Source: Cyanobacteria bacterium HKST-UBA04
GTDB taxonomy: Bacteria > Cyanobacteriota > Vampirovibrionia > Vampirovibrionales > JAGQHJ01
Assembly (NCBI GenBank): GCA_020431915.1
Contig: JAGQHJ010000006.1
Coordinates: forward strand, 1-61,811
Direction: 5' to 3'
DNA length: 61,811 nt
The stretch's first letter is position 1, and every line of letters starts with the position of its first letter. Of this stretch, positions 59,581 to 61,811 are shown piece after piece. Below the pieces are notes generated by a model, which was given only the letters and a program-made list of their open reading frames with translations, was not told the origin of the DNA and ran no database searches. The position numbers and the translations under genes are program-made.

Positions 59581-61612
59581 AGGCGGGGGTGTGTTTGGTT
59601 GCCGGCTCGGTTTGGAAACGGTAGCCTAGCGTCTCAAGGGGGGCCTTGAGTGTCCAGAGCGTATCGGCTTGTTCGGTAGGCATGTGGGCCACCGCCTCCG
59701 TCTCAAGGGTGCTAAGGTCCGGGGCATCGTAAAGCGCCAGTACCCTTTCCAGGCAACGTTGTGCATAGTGGCGCAGGTCGGGTTGTTTGGTATGTGCATC
59801 GGCAGGGCCATTTGGCAAAGGATTGGGCTGGGTTTGGGCAGGCAGGTTGTTTAGCGATTCAAAGGGCTGGCCGGGTTTTATGCAGCGCAGCAGCCCCATC
59901 GACACGTCGGTATGATCGTCATGGGGCTGGCGCCGGAACGTGGGGATGACCCAGCTTTGACCCTCGTATAACTTGGGCACCTGCCACGGTTGAAAATGCC
60001 ATGCGTTGGCGGTGACGAGCATGGCCGGGTCTTTCATCATGGCCTGGTAAGCGGCTTGAAGGGCCTTGAGGTTCAGGCTAGGGTTAACCCATGCGGCCCG
60101 CTTGCTACCCGACGCTTCGTGGTTAAAGCACACAAACGGAATGGGGGCCTCGTTGAGCATGGCAATGAGGTTGAAGATTTTGCGTTCCCTGGTTCGTTGC
60201 CCCATGGTGTCGGGCAGGGGGAAGCAGTCGGCCATGGTGTTGACGGGTTGCCAGCGTTTCATGGCCACCGAATCGGGGGTGACCTCTGTCAGCCATTGAT
60301 GCAGGTACTGTGTCTTGGGGGCCCAACCGCTGACCACCAGCGTTGCCAACTGCTGTGGGGTGGGGGCCTGCTTGAGCCGGTAAATGGGCGATCCCGGGCT
60401 ATTGCGTTCAACCAGGCCCATGGCAATCAGCTGCTGCTTGGCCTCATAATAGCCTTTGCTGGTGTTGCCGTATCGTTCTTTTAGGGCCCTGTCGGTTGGC
60501 AACGGCTTGGCGGGCGGGGCGGGGCCCAAGTAGCCATGTTGGTTGAGGTCGTACAACAGTGCGGCCATGGCCGAATAGGGGGCGCGCCGTTCGGGGGCGG
60601 GGTCGGCTTCGTCGGGCATGCGCACCACGTACCCCCGGCGTGTGGTGCTTAACCCTTTGACACCCTTGGTGGGTTTTTTCGTCGGCAGGTTTCGAGCCTT
60701 GCGCAGCAGCCGGGTATGGGCCAACAGCCATTCGAGGGCTTCGGCCCGGGTGCTGCGGGCAATGTGTTTGCCCTGATAACTGAGCGTGGTGGGAATGACT
60801 TGGCCGGGGGCTATTTGGCCCGCTTGAATGTGCTGCCCCAGGTGACGGGCCACTTGCAGGTATTTTGCCAGGTTCTGGATCAGAATCGGTTCAATCCCGG
60901 TCTGGCGGCTGTACCGAAACTGATCGAGGGGCCGGATGATTTGGATGGACAGATCCGTATTGCCCTTGCTGGGGTAGTCAACGAGGGTGATCCAGCCCGA
61001 TTGCTCCAGACGGCTCAGGGCCTTGCGAAGCTGGTTGGTGCTGGCCAGCCGTTGTACAATCACGTCCACGTCGTCCGGGCTCAGGCAGATGTAGTCGTTT
61101 TGGTGCATGCGCACCATCTGCTGCAACTGTTCGGTAATGGCCGAGGAGGTGGTACGCCAGTACAGGGTATAGGGGGAAAGGGACGATGGGGCCGTGGTAT
61201 CCGTGCCAGATCCCGTACCGGATCCGGTGCCAGCGCCTGTGCCTGTGCCGTGGATCATGGCATACAACACCAGCTCGCCGGCCACCTGCTTGATGTCGGC
61301 CTTGCCCAACTCGGCAGCCAATCCCGTGTGTCGGCGGGGCTTGGCTGCAGCTTGGGTCGCAGACCCGTTACGTTGACAGTCTCCATTTCCGCTTCTTTTT
61401 CCAGGCTCATGGCCATTCGGAGGCACCAAGGAGGGTTGAGTTTCGCTTTCAGCCGGCATGTCATGGGAAAGCGCCTGTATATCCACCACATCCGTCTGGG
61501 CTGAGTCTACGCCAAAACGGGGTGGCGCTGGCGCCCATGCGGCCATGGGTTGCCGAAACGCCGGCCTGGCCCCAAGGGCTGTTGTCGTTGGCTGAACCGA
61601 TCGGAGCCTCAT
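59579..61612 (-). CDS. Large hypothetical protein with helix-turn-helix-like regions
   Basis: A 677-residue protein with no firmly recognised family. Regions such as QLRKALSRLEQSGWITLVDYP and RYGNTSKGYYEAKQQLIAMGLVERNSPGSPIYRL have the helix-turn-helix-wing rhythm of winged DNA-binding modules, suggesting two of them. A Gly/Thr tandem stretch (TGTGAGTGSGTGSGTDTT) and a Ser/Pro-rich N-terminus are low complexity. The C-terminal 150 residues contain soluble helices with Trp and Pro. Replication initiator and multi-module regulator roles are both possible. The ATG has no clear ribosome-binding site. Confidence 0.55.
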   Translation of the reverse strand: MRLRSVQPTTTALGARPAFRQPMAAWAPAPPRFGVDSAQTDVVDIQALSHDMPAESETQPSLVPPNGHEPGKRSGNGDCQRNGSATQAAAKPRRHTGLAAELGKADIKQVAGELVLYAMIHGTGTGAGTGSGTGSGTDTTAPSSLSPYTLYWRTTSSAITEQLQQMVRMHQNDYICLSPDDVDVIVQRLASTNQLRKALSRLEQSGWITLVDYPSKGNTDLSIQIIRPLDQFRYSRQTGIEPILIQNLAKYLQVARHLGQHIQAGQIAPGQVIPTTLSYQGKHIARSTRAEALEWLLAHTRLLRKARNLPTKKPTKGVKGLSTTRRGYVVRMPDEADPAPERRAPYSAMAALLYDLNQHGYLGPAPPAKPLPTDRALKERYGNTSKGYYEAKQQLIAMGLVERNSPGSPIYRLKQAPTPQQLATLVVSGWAPKTQYLHQWLTEVTPDSVAMKRWQPVNTMADCFPLPDTMGQRTRERKIFNLIAMLNEAPIPFVCFNHEASGSKRAAWVNPSLNLKALQAAYQAMMKDPAMLVTANAWHFQPWQVPKLYEGQSWVIPTFRRQPHDDHTDVSMGLLRCIKPGQPFESLNNLPAQTQPNPLPNGPADAHTKQPDLRHYAQRCLERVLALYDAPDLSTLETEAVAHMPTEQADTLWTLKAPLETLGYRFQTEPATKHTPA

Positions 61613-61780
61613 ACCCTGAAATAACCCACTTCGTTGGCCTTTGATACGGAATCCGAAATCCGGGATCGGGGCCCGTGCCGAAGGCGTCGTTTTATTCGTA
61701 TACTGTAGTAATATTCAAGCATAAAGTCGCAACCTCCCTCAATAGGGGGCTTGACCGGGTGGATGCCTGCTGACCCTCTC

Positions 61781-61811
61781 TTAGAGGACTTAGAGGACTT
61801 AGAGGACTTAG
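61781..61811 (+). repeat. 9-bp tandem repeat running off the right end
   Basis: TTAGAGGAC is repeated at 61781, 61790 and 61799 with a partial fourth copy (61808-61811) at the window edge, so the array continues beyond it. It is non-coding here. Confidence 0.9.

Noticed and set aside
1-61811. CRISPR arrays, insertion sequences, transposases or prophage genes
   Set aside because: None were seen: no regularly spaced repeats of 25-40 bp, no transposase motif and no phage structural gene.

Overview
This window looks like chromosomal DNA from a motile, Gram-negative-type (diderm) bacterium of moderately high G+C. The double membrane is inferred from a TonB/ExbB/ExbD set and lipobox lipoproteins, and motility from FlhB, a FliA-like sigma factor and a possible FliK-like protein. 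Many genes use TTG or GTG starts. Several hypothetical proteins open with a short hydrophobic stretch around Phe-Gly-Arg, which I loosely associate with Melainabacteria/Vampirovibrionia relatives of Cyanobacteria. That placement is a guess. There is no rRNA gene, prophage, IS element or CRISPR array.

Layout. 1-10 kb: the end of a GT-C-like membrane protein, small hypothetical genes, metH and fusA. 10-15 kb: a membrane protein, then a compact operon of a DMT-family transporter and two tandem GT29 sialyltransferase-like proteins carrying all the animal sialylmotifs. 15-22 kb: a Crp/Fnr-type regulator, a Q/G-rich exported protein and tonB-exbB-exbD-exbD. 22-29 kb: copper P-type ATPase, hemB, a dipeptide epimerase, a 55-residue gene and an amidohydrolase. 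29-37 kb: an alternative sigma factor, an orphan NarL-type regulator, a secreted RTX/VWD-like protein, a caspase-like (clan CD) protein and an AIM24 protein.

38-39 kb: an AT-rich RelA/SpoT-domain gene lies beside tRNA-Val(UAC), whose last 39 bp are repeated downstream. This looks like an integration scar. 39-48 kb: 5-formyl-THF cyclo-ligase, an XRE regulator, a Nudix hydrolase, hypothetical proteins and three tandem solute-binding lipoproteins without permeases. 48-62 kb: membrane and hypothetical proteins, a FliA-like sigma factor, flhB, an ATP-grasp ligase, an HExxH protein, dihydroorotase, proline iminopeptidase, a Pro-rich protein and a large DNA-binding-like protein.

The housekeeping genes (metH, fusA, hemB, pyrC, 5-FCL, tRNA) are ordinary. 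The interest lies in the accessory genes. The GT29 pair is eukaryote-like and very unusual for a bacterium. It sits near other host-interaction-type proteins (caspase-like, RTX/VWD, HExxH), which would suit a host-associated or predatory lifestyle. A second theme is that four unrelated genes (metH, the first GT29, the XRE gene and tRNA-Val) have their 3' ends copied just downstream.
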